Below are positions 28,749-39,510 of a stretch of DNA of 64,000 bases, piece after piece. A model generated the notes under the pieces. That model worked only from the letters and a program-made list of their open reading frames with translations. It was not told the origin of the DNA and did no database searches. The stretch is from the NCBI RefSeq assembly GCF_013409045.1, contig NZ_JACCBT010000001.1, positions 1,674,001 to 1,738,000 of the forward strand, given 5' to 3'. Numbering within the stretch: the stretch's first letter is position 1; each line of letters starts with the position of its first letter. Both the position numbers and the translations under genes were made by a program. The stretch comes from Actinomadura citrea (lineage in GTDB: Bacteria; Actinomycetota; Actinomycetes; Streptosporangiales; Streptosporangiaceae).

Positions 28749-28990
28749 TGCCTGCCGTCTACGCCATGCCGCTGAACGACGACACGGTCAGCCCCGGCGT
28801 CCTCGGCTTCGTGGTGTTCCTCCTCCTGCTGGCTGCGACGGTCTTCCTGATCCGGTCGATGGGCAAGCAGATGAAGAAGATCCAGGCGCCCCGCGAGGCC
28901 GACCTGAGGCAGCAGGAGTGGGAGCGCGCGGAGGCCGCCAAGGCGGCCAAGGCCAGTGCGGCCGCCAAGCCCTCCGACGACGACGCCTGA
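28748..28990 (+). CDS. Small membrane protein coupled to mca
   Basis: Eighty residues: a short extracytoplasmic N-terminus, one membrane helix (GVLGFVVFLLLLAATVFLIRSM, about 17-38), then a basic and Ala/Lys/Glu-rich cytosolic tail that is probably helical or disordered. Its ATG overlaps the mca stop by one base. M. tuberculosis has a protein of the same size and type (Rv1083) just after mca. Function unknown; the strict coupling suggests that it supports Mca or a shared membrane process. Confidence 0.8.
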   Translation: MPAVYAMPLNDDTVSPGVLGFVVFLLLLAATVFLIRSMGKQMKKIQAPREADLRQQEWERAEAAKAAKASAAAKPSDDDA

Positions 28991-29046
28991 CCCGGCCGGG
29001 CCCCGGCGCCGGTTGGACGCCGCCGCCTCCGGGGAGGACCCTCGAC

Positions 29047-29847
29047 GTGCGCGCGAACTTCGATGACGCCTACCGGGATCTCCCGCCCGCGGCGGCCCGG
29101 CTGCTCCGGCTGCTGTCCCTGCCGCCGGGCGGAGGCGACCTCGGGCCCGCGGCGGCCGCCGTCCTCGCGGACGTCCCCGAGCCCGAGGCGCGCGAGCTGC
29201 TGGAGGCGCTGGCCGCGAGGGACCTCCTCGTCGCGTCCCCCGGCGACCGGTTCCGCTTTCCGGAGCCGGTGCGCGCCCGCGCCCGCGAGCGCGCCGAGCG
29301 TGAGGAGTCCGACGCCGACCGCGACGCCGCACTCCGCCGCGCCCTCGACCACCATCTCGCCGGCACGGCCGCCGGCGAGGGGGAGGTGGAGGCCGAGGGG
29401 CTGGCCCTGCTGGAGCGGGAACGCCGGGCGGAGGCGGCCGAGACGCTGGCGGAGGCCCTGCGCCTCGCCGAGCAGGGCGGCGATCCCCACGCGGTGCTGG
29501 TGGCGCGCCACGACCTCGCCCGGGCGCTGATCGTCGCCGGCGACCTCGACCGCGCGATCGGGCTGCTCGGCCCGCTGCCGGACGAGTTCGCCGCCCTGCC
29601 GGAGCCGGACGAGCACGCCCGGGCCGGCGCGCTGGAGAGCCTCGGCGAGGCCTACCTGCGCGCGCACCGGCCCGTCGCGGCCGTCAACTTCTTCGGCCAG
29701 GCCCTGGAGATCCTGCGCCGGCTGGACGCGGTCGGCGGGCAGGCCGCGATGTTCGTCCGCATCGCCGACGCCGCCCGCCTCCGCGGCGACGACGCGGCCG
29801 AGCGCGCCGCCCTGGACCGCGCCGCGGAGCTCATCCGCCCGGCCTGA
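29047..29847 (+). CDS. Winged-helix/TPR protein resembling the tail of NB-ARC regulators
   Basis: About 266 residues from a GTG with GGGGAGG nine bases upstream. It opens with FDDAYRDLPPAAARLLRLLSL, the sequence that in AfsR/SARP and other NB-ARC regulators begins the winged-helix region after the ATPase. Residues 25-110 continue that region (EARELLEALAARDLLVASP, RFRFPEPVRARARERAERE), and residues 120-265 are helical tetratricopeptide-like repeats. No DNA-binding domain, P-loop or NB-ARC ATPase is present here or just upstream, where mca and its partner sit. It is thus a detached adaptor module with its own start, or the remnant of a larger regulator. Function unknown. Confidence 0.7.
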   Translation: MRANFDDAYRDLPPAAARLLRLLSLPPGGGDLGPAAAAVLADVPEPEARELLEALAARDLLVASPGDRFRFPEPVRARARERAEREESDADRDAALRRALDHHLAGTAAGEGEVEAEGLALLERERRAEAAETLAEALRLAEQGGDPHAVLVARHDLARALIVAGDLDRAIGLLGPLPDEFAALPEPDEHARAGALESLGEAYLRAHRPVAAVNFFGQALEILRRLDAVGGQAAMFVRIADAARLRGDDAAERAALDRAAELIRPA

Positions 29848-29860
29848 CCGGGCCCGGCGC

Positions 29861-30337
29861 CTACACCTTGCGGTGGTCCCAGCTGACGGCCCGGTCGGGC
29901 TCCATGACGATGAGGACGCGCTTGGCCAGCGCCTGCTCGATGCCCTCGGCGATGACCGGGTCGACCGGCTCGCCCAGCTTCGGGACGGGCAGGCCCGCCA
30001 TGCGGGAGCCGACGACCATGCCGACCTTGGACCGCGGCTCGGGGTCCTCGATGACCAGGCCCCGCCCGTACAGGGCGACGCCGCGCAGCTCGTTGTACTC
30101 GACGCCGTCCTCGACCAGGCACGTCATGGTCGGGTCCCGGCGCAGGTTGATCACCTTCTGCGAGGACTTGTACGTGGTGAAGGCGATCCTGCCCTCGTAC
30201 AGCGTGTAGAACATCGTCACCAGGTGGGGCTCGCCGTCCTTGCCGACGGTCGCGACCTGCACCTTGAAGTTGGCGGCCAGGTAGTCCGCCACCTCCTCCG
30301 GCGTCATCTTGATCTTGTCGCGCTTGCTACCGGCCAA
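29861..30337 (-). CDS. PPOX-type flavin/F420-dependent oxidoreductase family protein
   Basis: About 158 residues with the split-barrel fold of pyridoxamine-phosphate-oxidase-like proteins. Segments such as [36 protein letters not shown] and [15 protein letters not shown] follow the barrel strands and cofactor loop. Actinobacterial members use F420, FMN or heme; the cofactor cannot be assigned with confidence. The TTG start is supported by GGGAGG five bases upstream; an ATG ten codons in is possible. Divergent from the RNase Z-like gene with 79 bases between. Confidence 0.75.
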   Translation of the reverse strand: MAGSKRDKIKMTPEEVADYLAANFKVQVATVGKDGEPHLVTMFYTLYEGRIAFTTYKSSQKVINLRRDPTMTCLVEDGVEYNELRGVALYGRGLVIEDPEPRSKVGMVVGSRMAGLPVPKLGEPVDPVIAEGIEQALAKRVLIVMEPDRAVSWDHRKV

Positions 30338-30416
30338 CGGGCCCTCCCAAGGTCGTCTGCATCGCGCACAGAATAACCAAGCGCTTGTCCGGCACTTCGA
30401 CCGGCACCATGGGAGG

Positions 30417-31352
30417 ATGTCCGTTCGCGATCTCACCGTCCTCGGCTCCGCCAGCGCGGTGCCCACCAGGTCCCGCAACCACAACGGCTACCTGCTGCGC
30501 TGGGACGGGCACGGCGTCCTGTTCGACCCGGGGGAGGGGACGCAGCGGCAGATGACGCACGCCGGGCTCTCCGCGAACGACGTGACCTGGATCTGCGTGA
30601 CCCACTTCCACGGCGACCACTGCCTCGGCGTGCCGGGGATCGTCCAGCGCATCGCCCGCGACGGCGTCGCGCACCCGGTGGACGCGGCCTTCCCGGCGAG
30701 CGGCCGGCCCTACTGGGAGCGGCTGCGGCACGCGACCGCGTTCCGCGACACCGACGTCATCCGCGAGCGGCCGGTGTCCGGCGAGCGGATGGCGCTCGAC
30801 ACCGGAGACGCCCCGTTCGGCCTGGTCGCGCGGCGGCTTTCCCACCCCGTCGAGGCGTACGGGTACCGGCTGGAGGAACCGGACGGCGTGACGATGCTGC
30901 CGGGCGCGCTCGCCGCGCGCGGCGTCAGGGGGCCGCTGATCCGCCGCCTCCAGGAGGACGGACGGGTCACCACGCCCGCCGGCCGCACCGTCACGCTGGA
31001 GGAGTGCAGCGTGACCCGTCCCGGGCAGAAGGTCGCGTTCGTCATGGACACCCGGCTCTGCGACGGCGTCCGCGAGCTGGCCGCCGGTGTCGACATGCTC
31101 GTCATCGAGTCCACCTTCCTGGGCGAGGACGCCGCCCTGGCCGCCGAGTACGGGCACCTCACCGCCGCCCAGGCGGGCGCGGTGGCCGCGGAGGCGGGTG
31201 CGCGGCGGCTCGTCCTCACCCACTTCTCCGAGCGCTACCCCGCCGCCGACGAGCACCGCTTCGCGGACGAGGCGTCCGCCGCGTTCGGCGGCGACATCAC
31301 CCTCGTCCACGATCTGGACCGGATCCCGCTGCCGCCGCGCCGTCTGACCTGA
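30417..31352 (+). CDS. Ribonuclease Z-like metallo-beta-lactamase fold hydrolase
   Basis: About 311 residues. [30 protein letters not shown] and the zinc motif HFHGDH (63-68) with later [22 protein letters not shown] and [10 protein letters not shown] belong to the RNase Z/ElaC branch of the metallo-beta-lactamase fold, which trims tRNA 3' ends. The family has close relatives acting on small molecules, so tRNA processing is probable, not certain. The ATG directly abuts GGGAGG, leaving no spacer; leaderless translation or an upstream in-frame start may apply. Followed after 25 bases by a flavoprotein gene on the same strand. Confidence 0.8.
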   Translation: MSVRDLTVLGSASAVPTRSRNHNGYLLRWDGHGVLFDPGEGTQRQMTHAGLSANDVTWICVTHFHGDHCLGVPGIVQRIARDGVAHPVDAAFPASGRPYWERLRHATAFRDTDVIRERPVSGERMALDTGDAPFGLVARRLSHPVEAYGYRLEEPDGVTMLPGALAARGVRGPLIRRLQEDGRVTTPAGRTVTLEECSVTRPGQKVAFVMDTRLCDGVRELAAGVDMLVIESTFLGEDAALAAEYGHLTAAQAGAVAAEAGARRLVLTHFSERYPAADEHRFADEASAAFGGDITLVHDLDRIPLPPRRLT

Positions 31353-31377
31353 CGGGATGGTGGGCAGGACCCAGGGC

Positions 31378-32751
31378 ATGGCTGACGAAGTCGATGTCGT
31401 GGTGATCGGTCTCGGGCCCGGGGGAGAGGACGCCGCGGGCAGGCTCGCCGAGGCGGGCCTGTCGGTCGTCGGCGTGGAGTCGCGGCTGGTCGGCGGGGAG
31501 TGCCCCTACTACGCCTGCGTCCCCACCAAGATGATGGTGCGCGCCGCCGGGCTGGTCGCTGAGGCCGGCCGCGTCCCCGGCATGGCGGGCGAGGCGTCGG
31601 TGCGGCCCGACTGGGGCCCGGTGGCCGCCCGGATCCGCGACGAGGCGACCTACGCGTGGGACGACAAGGTCGCCGCCGACCGCCTGACCGGCAAGGGCGT
31701 GCGGCTGGCGCGCGGCCGGGGCCGCATCACCGGTCCCCGCGAGGTGACCGTGGACGGCCGCGTCTTCCAGGTCCGGCGCGGCATCCTGCTGAACACCGGC
31801 ACCTCGCCCACGGCCCCGCCCGTCGACGGCCTCGCCGGCACGCCGTACTGGACGAACCGCGAAGCCGTCCAGGCCACGGAGGCCCCCGGGTCGCTCCTCG
31901 TCCTCGGCGGAGGCGTGGTCGGCGTCGAGATGGCGCAGGTCTTCTCCCGCTTCGACAGCCGCGTCACCATCGTCGAGGCGGCGGACCGCCTGCTCATCAA
32001 CGACGAGCCCGAGTCCAGCGCCCTGCTGCGCGAGGTCTTCGAGCGCGAGGGCATCGGCGTGCGCACCGGCGTGAACGTCACCAGGGTCACCCACGACGGA
32101 TCGGAGTTCACGATGCACCTCGGCGACGAGACGCTCGTCGCCGACCGCCTCCTCGTCGCGACCGGCCGCCGTCCGAACCTCCGGGGCCTCGGCCTCGGCG
32201 CCGTCGGCCTGGACGAGAACGCCCGCCGGATCCCCGTGGACGGGCACCTGCGCGCCGCCGACGGCGTGTGGGCGATCGGCGACATCACCGGCATGGGCGC
32301 CTTCACGCACGTCTCCATGTACCAGGCGGCCGTCGCCGTCCGGGACGTCCTCGGCGAGGAGGGACCGCCCGCCGCCTACCGCGCCGTGCCGCGCGTCACC
32401 TTCACCGATCCCGAGATCGCGTCCGTCGGGCTCACCGAGGCCCAGGCCCGCGACCAGAACCTCCCCGTCCGCACGGCCGTCGCGCCGATCCCCGAGTCGA
32501 CCCGCGGCTGGATCCACAAGGCCGGCAACGACGGTTTCATCAAGCTGGTCGAGGACGTCGAGTGGGGCACCCTGGTCGGCGCGACCGCCGCGGGCCCGTC
32601 CGGCGGGGAGGTCCTCGGCTTCCTGGCCGTGGCCGTCCACACCGAGACCCCGACCGTCGCGCTCCGCGAGATGATCTACGCCTACCCGACCTTCCACCGC
32701 GCCATCGAGTCCGCCCTCGCCGGTCTCGCCGCGCAGGCGCGGGGGGAGTGA
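31378..32751 (+). CDS. Pyridine nucleotide-disulfide oxidoreductase
   Basis: About 457 residues of the class I flavoprotein disulfide reductase group. It has the FAD motif [21 protein letters not shown], the redox pair Cys42/Cys47 in [13 protein letters not shown], the NAD(P) motif [22 protein letters not shown] and AIGDITG. The C-terminal dimerisation domain reads [16 protein letters not shown] where lipoamide dehydrogenase-like enzymes have the catalytic His-Pro-Thr; Tyr replaces the base histidine here, though another His follows three residues after Pro. Mercuric reductase, mycothione reductase and dihydrolipoamide dehydrogenase are relatives; none is assigned. This ATG has AGGA eight bases upstream and is preferred over an ATG 21 bases before. 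Confidence 0.82.
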   Translation: MADEVDVVVIGLGPGGEDAAGRLAEAGLSVVGVESRLVGGECPYYACVPTKMMVRAAGLVAEAGRVPGMAGEASVRPDWGPVAARIRDEATYAWDDKVAADRLTGKGVRLARGRGRITGPREVTVDGRVFQVRRGILLNTGTSPTAPPVDGLAGTPYWTNREAVQATEAPGSLLVLGGGVVGVEMAQVFSRFDSRVTIVEAADRLLINDEPESSALLREVFEREGIGVRTGVNVTRVTHDGSEFTMHLGDETLVADRLLVATGRRPNLRGLGLGAVGLDENARRIPVDGHLRAADGVWAIGDITGMGAFTHVSMYQAAVAVRDVLGEEGPPAAYRAVPRVTFTDPEIASVGLTEAQARDQNLPVRTAVAPIPESTRGWIHKAGNDGFIKLVEDVEWGTLVGATAAGPSGGEVLGFLAVAVHTETPTVALREMIYAYPTFHRAIESALAGLAAQARGE

Positions 32752-32782
32752 GGCGGCGGCCGGATCGGGCAGGATCGGGGGC

Positions 32783-34768
<1,986 letters not shown>

Positions 34769-34799
34769 CGATCCACTTTATGACAACGTGACCTTGATC

Positions 34800-34925
34800 T
34801 CAGATGGCCGGGCTGTTACTACTGAGTAACTGGGCCGCTCCTGACCCAACGGGGTGAAGCGGTCGAGGATGTCATAGGGCACCCCGGGTATCTGGACGAT
34901 GGCCGACCATTGAGTCATAGTCGTG
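34800..34925 (+). promoter_or_regulatory. Probable cyclic di-AMP riboswitch (ydaO-yuaA class)
   Basis: The leader holds GACCCAA (34843), GGGGTGAA (34851) and TAGGGCA (34875) in the order and spacing of the ydaO core, with a small GTTAC/GTAAC hairpin just before. In actinobacteria this riboswitch class precedes NlpC/P60 and other wall-hydrolase genes, as here. High c-di-AMP would be expected to lower expression. Boundaries are approximate. Confidence 0.62.
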
Positions 34926-34977
34926 TCCGGTGCGCGGTCAGGAGCCGGTGCAGGGCGACCATCGAGGGAGCGTGGCA

Positions 34978-36150
34978 GTGGGAAAGCCGAACCGCCGGGT
35001 GCTACCGACGATCATCGGCGTATCCGTGCTGACGACGCTCGCCGCCAACACCGCCGTCCTCGTCGCGCGCGACGACGGGCCGGTGCAGGCGCGGCGCGGC
35101 GAGCAGCGCGCCCGGTTCGTGGCCGCGTCCGGCAGCACCGGGCTGTCGCCCACGGCGGTCGCGCCGCTCGGCAGGAGGCTCACTCCGCACGTCCTCGTGG
35201 CGGCGCCGTCCACACTTCCGGCCGACTTCGTCCAGAAGGTCCGCGGCGCCAAGGGAGTGAAGGGCGTCGAGGTCGTCGACGCCGTTCAGGGCATGGTCGC
35301 GGGCAAGCGGGTGGGGCTGATGGGCGTCGACCCGTCCACGTTCCGCAACTACACGCCGAAGCCGACCGCCAAGTCGGACGCGCTCTGGCGCAACGTGGCA
35401 TCCGGCGACGTCGCCATCTCGTTCACGATGGGCAGCGACGGCGGCGTCAAGCTGGGCAGCCAGGTGCCCGTCGGCGGCAAGCAGCACCAGTCGCAACTGC
35501 GGGTGGGCGCGTACGCGACGATGGGCATCAGCGACGTCGACGCGATCGTCTCGCACGCCACCGCGCAGGCCCTCGGACTGCCGACCGGCAACGCGATGCT
35601 GGTCAGCGTCCCGAAGGCCGCGCCGAAGACGTTCATCAAGAAGCTGCGCAAGGCACTGCCGAAGGGCGCCAAGGCCGTCGCGGTCAACCCGGAGATCGAC
35701 TTCCCCGAGTCCGGGGACGTGCCGGCCGCCAACGGCCAGGTCATGACCGCCGGCCAGGTCCGGACGGTGATCAAGGCGGCCTACACCAGGCTCGGCTGGC
35801 CGTACGTGTGGGGCGGCGAGTCCGAGGCCGAGGGCGGCTACGACTGCTCCGGCCTGATGCAGTACGCGTTCGCCAGGGCGGGCATCCGGCTCCCGCGCGT
35901 CGCCGCGGACCAGGCCCGCGCCGGCTGGGTCGTCCCCTACGGCAAGGCCGAGCCGGGCGACATGCTCATCTGGGCCAACGACCCGACCGCGCCCGGCTAC
36001 ATCTCGCACATCGCCCTCTACCTGGGCCAGGGCAAGATGCTGGCGGCCCCGCGGACGGGCACCGTGGTGCAGGTCCAGGACGTCTACACCCGCAACATGC
36101 GCGGCGCCGTCCGCGTCAGCCCGAAGATGGCCGCCGCGCTGACGCGCTGA
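34978..36150 (+). CDS. NlpC/P60 family cell wall hydrolase
   Basis: About 390 residues. GTG start with GAGGGAG seven bases upstream. A basic start and one hydrophobic segment (VLPTIIGVSVLTTLAANTAVLVA) form an uncleaved anchor or signal peptide; a middle region of 230 residues has no clear family; the C-terminal NlpC/P60 domain (about 265-385) shows WPYVWGGE, the catalytic Cys290 in YDCSGLMQYAF and His344 in GYISHIALYLG. Such enzymes cut peptide stems of peptidoglycan. The probable c-di-AMP riboswitch upstream links its expression to osmotic and wall signalling. Confidence 0.88.
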   Translation: MGKPNRRVLPTIIGVSVLTTLAANTAVLVARDDGPVQARRGEQRARFVAASGSTGLSPTAVAPLGRRLTPHVLVAAPSTLPADFVQKVRGAKGVKGVEVVDAVQGMVAGKRVGLMGVDPSTFRNYTPKPTAKSDALWRNVASGDVAISFTMGSDGGVKLGSQVPVGGKQHQSQLRVGAYATMGISDVDAIVSHATAQALGLPTGNAMLVSVPKAAPKTFIKKLRKALPKGAKAVAVNPEIDFPESGDVPAANGQVMTAGQVRTVIKAAYTRLGWPYVWGGESEAEGGYDCSGLMQYAFARAGIRLPRVAADQARAGWVVPYGKAEPGDMLIWANDPTAPGYISHIALYLGQGKMLAAPRTGTVVQVQDVYTRNMRGAVRVSPKMAAALTR

Positions 36151-36172
36151 CCTTCCCGGCTCGGGCGCCGGG

Positions 36173-36814
36173 TCACAGCGGGCAGCCGCGGTCCAGGAAC
36201 TCCAGGTTGTGGTCGACGAGCTCGGGAAGCTCCTCGGTCGTCACGCGCCCCTCGACCCACTGGTACATGGCCGCCTGGAGCACGCCCAGGACGGCCCAGA
36301 TGAACGTCTCCACGTCCGGGTCGTCGGGCCGACGTCCGGTCCGGTGGCCGACGACCTCGGTCAGCATGGCGTGCGTGCCCTCGCGCAGCGACTCGAACGT
36401 GCGGGCGCGCAGCGCCGGGACCTGCGAGGTGAGCCGCAGCCGGGCGTTGACCACGTCCAGGTCGGTCTCGTACATCAGCGGGAGCATCTCGCGGAGCGTG
36501 GTGCGCAGCGCCTCGATGGGGGACATCCCGGCCGGCTGGCCCCGCATGACCTCCGCCATGATCGGGTCGTACTCGTCGGTGACGACCACGTCCTCCTTGG
36601 TGGGGAAGTAGCGGAAGAACGTGCTCGGCGAGATCTCGGCCGCCGCCGCGATCTGCTCCACGGTCGTCTCGTCGTATCCCCGCTCGCCGAACAGGCGGAG
36701 GGCGTGGTCCTGGATCGTCCGGCGGGTCCGCAGCTTCTTGCGCTCCCGCAGCGGCAGCCGGGCGAGCCGGTCCTCCAGCCGGTCGATGGCGTGCTCACGG
36801 GACGACGTGCTCAT
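36173..36814 (-). CDS. TetR family regulator
   Basis: About 213 residues. The N-terminal helix-turn-helix runs through LRTRRTIQDHALRLFGERG and TTVEQIAAAAEISPSTFFRYFPTKEDVV; the C-terminal ligand domain contains LREMLPLMYETDLDVVNARLRL. Its ATG lies 20 bases inside the 3' end of the MFS gene upstream, so the two form an overlapping operon and it probably represses that transporter promoter. If the transporter is truly broken, this regulator may be left without its main target. ATG chosen inside a run of possible starts. Confidence 0.85.
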   Translation of the reverse strand: MSTSSREHAIDRLEDRLARLPLRERKKLRTRRTIQDHALRLFGERGYDETTVEQIAAAAEISPSTFFRYFPTKEDVVVTDEYDPIMAEVMRGQPAGMSPIEALRTTLREMLPLMYETDLDVVNARLRLTSQVPALRARTFESLREGTHAMLTEVVGHRTGRRPDDPDVETFIWAVLGVLQAAMYQWVEGRVTTEELPELVDHNLEFLDRGCPL

Positions 36815-38091
36815 GGTCCGATTGTCGTGCATCGGCGGCGGGGGCCGCACCCTCCCGGGCACGGCCGGGCTGGAAGAGCCACAGGAGCAGGGCCGTCGCG
36901 ACCGCGGCGGCGCCGCACGCGGCGAACACCGCGCTCATGCCGTCGAACCCGGCGAGGACCGCGTCCATCGCCGGGACGATGGTCAGGCCGCAGCCGAGCC
37001 CGAGGACGAGCAGCCACGGAACGGTGGCGGAGTAGCCGTCGCCCGGCCCGGCGAGCGCGCCCCACCCGAAGCCGCCCGCGAGCACGAGCAGCCCGGTGAC
37101 GAGGATCGGCTTGTGCCCGGAGCGGTGCGCGACCCGGTCGGTGACGATCCCCCCGGCGAGCAGGCCGAGCAGCATCGGCGTCAGCCGCAGCCCGGTGCCG
37201 AACACGTCGTTGCCCTGGACGGCCTCCAGGTACTGCGGCAGGACGAACAGCGCCCCGGCCATCATCAGGTTCGCGGCGACGGCGGCGACCATCGCCCACG
37301 TGAAGCCGGGGTCGCGGAAGAGCGCCATGTCCATCATGGGCGCGGCGGCGCGCCGCTCCCACAGGACGAACCCGGTCAGCAGGACGGCCGCGAGCGCGAA
37401 CGACAGCAGCACCACCGCGTCGCCCCAGCCCCGCGCCGGGGCCTCGATGACCCCGTAGACGAGCGCGACGATGCCGGCCATCGACAGCAGCGAGCCGGCC
37501 CCGTCGACCCGCGGCGCGGACGGGTCCCGCGTCTCGGGCAGCAGCAGCGCCACCGCGACGCCGCCGACGAGCACGACCGGCACGTTGACCAGGAAGATCG
37601 AACCCCAGCGGAAGTTCTCCAGCAGCCAGCCGCCGAGCAGCGGTCCGAGCGGCAGCCCGAGCGCCATCGCCGACGACCAGACCGCGACGGCGCGGGTGCG
37701 CTCCTGCGGCGGGAAGATCGCGGGGAGCATCGACATCGACAGCGGCATCACGATCGCCGCGCCGAGCCCCATGAACGCGCGGGCCGCGATGACGCCGCCG
37801 GAGCCGTTCGCGAACGCCCCGGCGAGCGAGGCGGCGCCGAAGACCGCGAGGCCGGCCACCAGCAGCCGCTTGCGGCCGAACCGGTCGCCGAGCAGCCCGG
37901 CCGGGAGCAGCAGGGCCCCGAACACCAGCAGGTAAGTCCACGATCCACTGCAGCGCGCTGGTGCTCGCGTGCAGCTCCTCCGACAGCGTGGTCAGCGCCA
38001 CGTTGAGGATCGTCATGTCGAACCCGAGCGCCAGCATGCTCAGCGCCAGCGCGCCCAGCCCGAACCAGCGCCGTGCGTGCCCCACGGACAT
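36795..38091 (-). pseudogene. DHA2-type MFS drug transporter, frameshifted and internally deleted
   Basis: The start is clean: ATG with GGAGGTGG upstream, then RRWFGLGALALSMLALGFDM and ALQWIVD. At about 37934-37937 the frame changes: the expected Tyr-Leu-Leu-Val-Phe-Gly continues only in another frame (TAC CTG CTG GTG TTC GGG), consistent with loss of two bases. The remainder (FGALLLPAGLLGDRFGRKRL onward) is a good 14-helix MFS efflux sequence, but between PAMDAVLAG and FDGMSAVFA some 70-80 residues, normally including the RQVGGALG segment, are missing. A sequencing error could explain the first lesion, not the second. Overlaps the TetR gene downstream. Confidence 0.75.
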
Positions 38092-38207
38092 GGCTGCCAC
38101 CTCCAAATGAGTGTCTCTATAAAATGAAAGTAACTATCAAATGGAGCGGATTGTCAATCGGGGCAAGGGCTGGCGCACCGCGCGGCGAGCGATGTAATTT
38201 TGATTAC
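38092..38207. promoter_or_regulatory. Divergent promoter region with palindrome at the RHH-like gene start
   Basis: This gap is unusually AT-rich. On the minus strand TTGACA occurs (complement of TGTCAA at about 38148) upstream of the MFS gene. At 38193-38209 the perfect palindrome ATGTAAT, TTTG, ATTACAT runs into the start codon of the plus-strand gene, as expected for an autorepressor site. Confidence 0.45.
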
Positions 38208-38729
38208 ATGCATACGAGCGAAGCGGCGGAGCAGCTGCGGGGCTGGTTCACCGGGCGGATCCCGGAGGAGTGGTTCGAGGGCGCGCCCGAAGTCGTCGTC
38301 GACCGCGAGGAGGTCGCGGTGGTCGGCGCGCTGCCCGTCCCGGCCGCCGCCGCCGAGGCGTCCGGCGCCGAGCGCGCGGGCTTCGTCGCCGGGCACGTCC
38401 AGCGCTTCCGCGACGAGACCCGTGACCGGCGGATCGCCATCGCCCGGGAGGCCGAGCAGCGCTTCGGCCGCAAGGTGTCCTGGGGTGTGGAGTGTGACGG
38501 CGAGCGGGAGATGTTCACCACCCTGTCGGTGCCGGTCATGACGCGGCTGCGGCAGCCCGAGCGCCGCGTCCTGGACACGCTCGTGGACGCCGGAGTCGCC
38601 CGCAGCCGCAGCGACGCGCTCGCCTGGTGCGTCCGGCTCGTCGGCAAGAACACCGACGAGTGGCTGTCGGAGCTGCGCAGCGCCCTGCAGCACGTCGAGC
38701 GCGCCCGCGCCGCCGGCCCGCAGGCCTGA
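38208..38729 (+). CDS. Conserved actinobacterial protein with ribbon-helix-helix-like C-terminus
   Basis: About 173 residues beginning MHTSEAAEQLRGWFTGRIPE. The N-terminal two thirds (with APEVVVDREEVAVVGALPVP and RIAIAREAEQRFGRKVSWG) is a conserved region I recall from many actinomycete genomes without function. The C-terminal segment SVPVMTRLRQPERRVLDTLV followed by DAGVARSRSDALAWCVRLV has the strand, helix, turn, helix pattern of ribbon-helix-helix DNA-binding proteins. The start ATG lies within a perfect palindrome, suggesting that the protein binds its own promoter. DNA binding is inference. Confidence 0.7.
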   Translation: MHTSEAAEQLRGWFTGRIPEEWFEGAPEVVVDREEVAVVGALPVPAAAAEASGAERAGFVAGHVQRFRDETRDRRIAIAREAEQRFGRKVSWGVECDGEREMFTTLSVPVMTRLRQPERRVLDTLVDAGVARSRSDALAWCVRLVGKNTDEWLSELRSALQHVERARAAGPQA

Positions 38730-38860
38730 CCGGCCCGACCGGCCGGGCGGGGCCGGGCCAACCATTACCCGATCACGATGGTCACTGGGTGTGATCATGG
38801 TGGCGACCTCCCCTACTGTGCCTGGATAACGGGCCGGACGCGGGGCGGGAGGTGCACGGG

Positions 38861-39418
38861 ATGCTGGGGCTGCGCTGCCTGGACGGGTCCGCCCTCGCGG
38901 TGGTCCCGATCGCCTCGCTCGACCGCGGCGGCACCCCGTTCGAGGTCACGCTCGAACTGTGGCGCGACGGCGACTCGTTCGGGGCGGTGGGGGAGCGGTG
39001 CGGCTACTTCCTGGCCGGTCTCGCCGCCCGGGTCGCCGCCGCGCGGGCCGACGGGTCCCCGCAGGCGGCGCGCTGGCCCGACCCCGACGACCGCTTCCCC
39101 GACCCCGTCCCCGGCGACACCGCCCGCGAGCCCGAGCTGTTCGCGTTCCGGTACCGCGACCGCGGCGATGTGATCAGCACCGGCGAGCTGCGCTGCTCCC
39201 TGCGCACGTCCTCGATGTGGGTCGGCCGCCAGCAGTCCGCGGCGGGGCGGTGGCGGGTCGCGCGGCGCGCCGTGATCGAGGCGTGGGGCGCGAGCGGGCG
39301 CGGCGTCCGCGCCGTCCTCACGTCGGCCGAACTTGCGCGGTTTCTGGCCGACCTGCTCGCCGAGGCGGAGCGGGCCAGAGCAGGCCATCCGCCCCGTCTG
39401 GCGCGCCCCGCGCGTTAG
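38861..39418 (+). CDS. Conserved hypothetical protein
   Basis: About 185 residues from an ATG with GGGAGG eight bases upstream (a GTG nine bases earlier is in the Shine-Dalgarno region itself). Soluble, no signal or membrane helix, Arg- and Ala-rich. Readable segments are LDRGGTPFEVTLELWRDGDS, RCGYFLAGLAARVAAARADG and WRVARRAVIEAWGASGRGVR. I recognise no family. It lies 131 bases after the RHH-like gene and before the prenyltransferase gene, all on the same strand. Confidence 0.6.
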   Translation: MLGLRCLDGSALAVVPIASLDRGGTPFEVTLELWRDGDSFGAVGERCGYFLAGLAARVAAARADGSPQAARWPDPDDRFPDPVPGDTAREPELFAFRYRDRGDVISTGELRCSLRTSSMWVGRQQSAAGRWRVARRAVIEAWGASGRGVRAVLTSAELARFLADLLAEAERARAGHPPRLARPAR

Positions 39419-39510
39419 TCTGGCGTCACGGGGACGGTGGGAGAAGTGTCGCCGTCGGGCCATAATTGAGCGACTTTCCGCCAGGGTCGGTCGCTCGAAG
39501 GGAAGCCCAT

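Noticed and set aside
38208..38729. RHH-like gene considered as an antitoxin
   Set aside because: No small toxin gene is adjacent; the next gene is 185 residues with no toxin motif, and the protein is much longer than RHH antitoxins.
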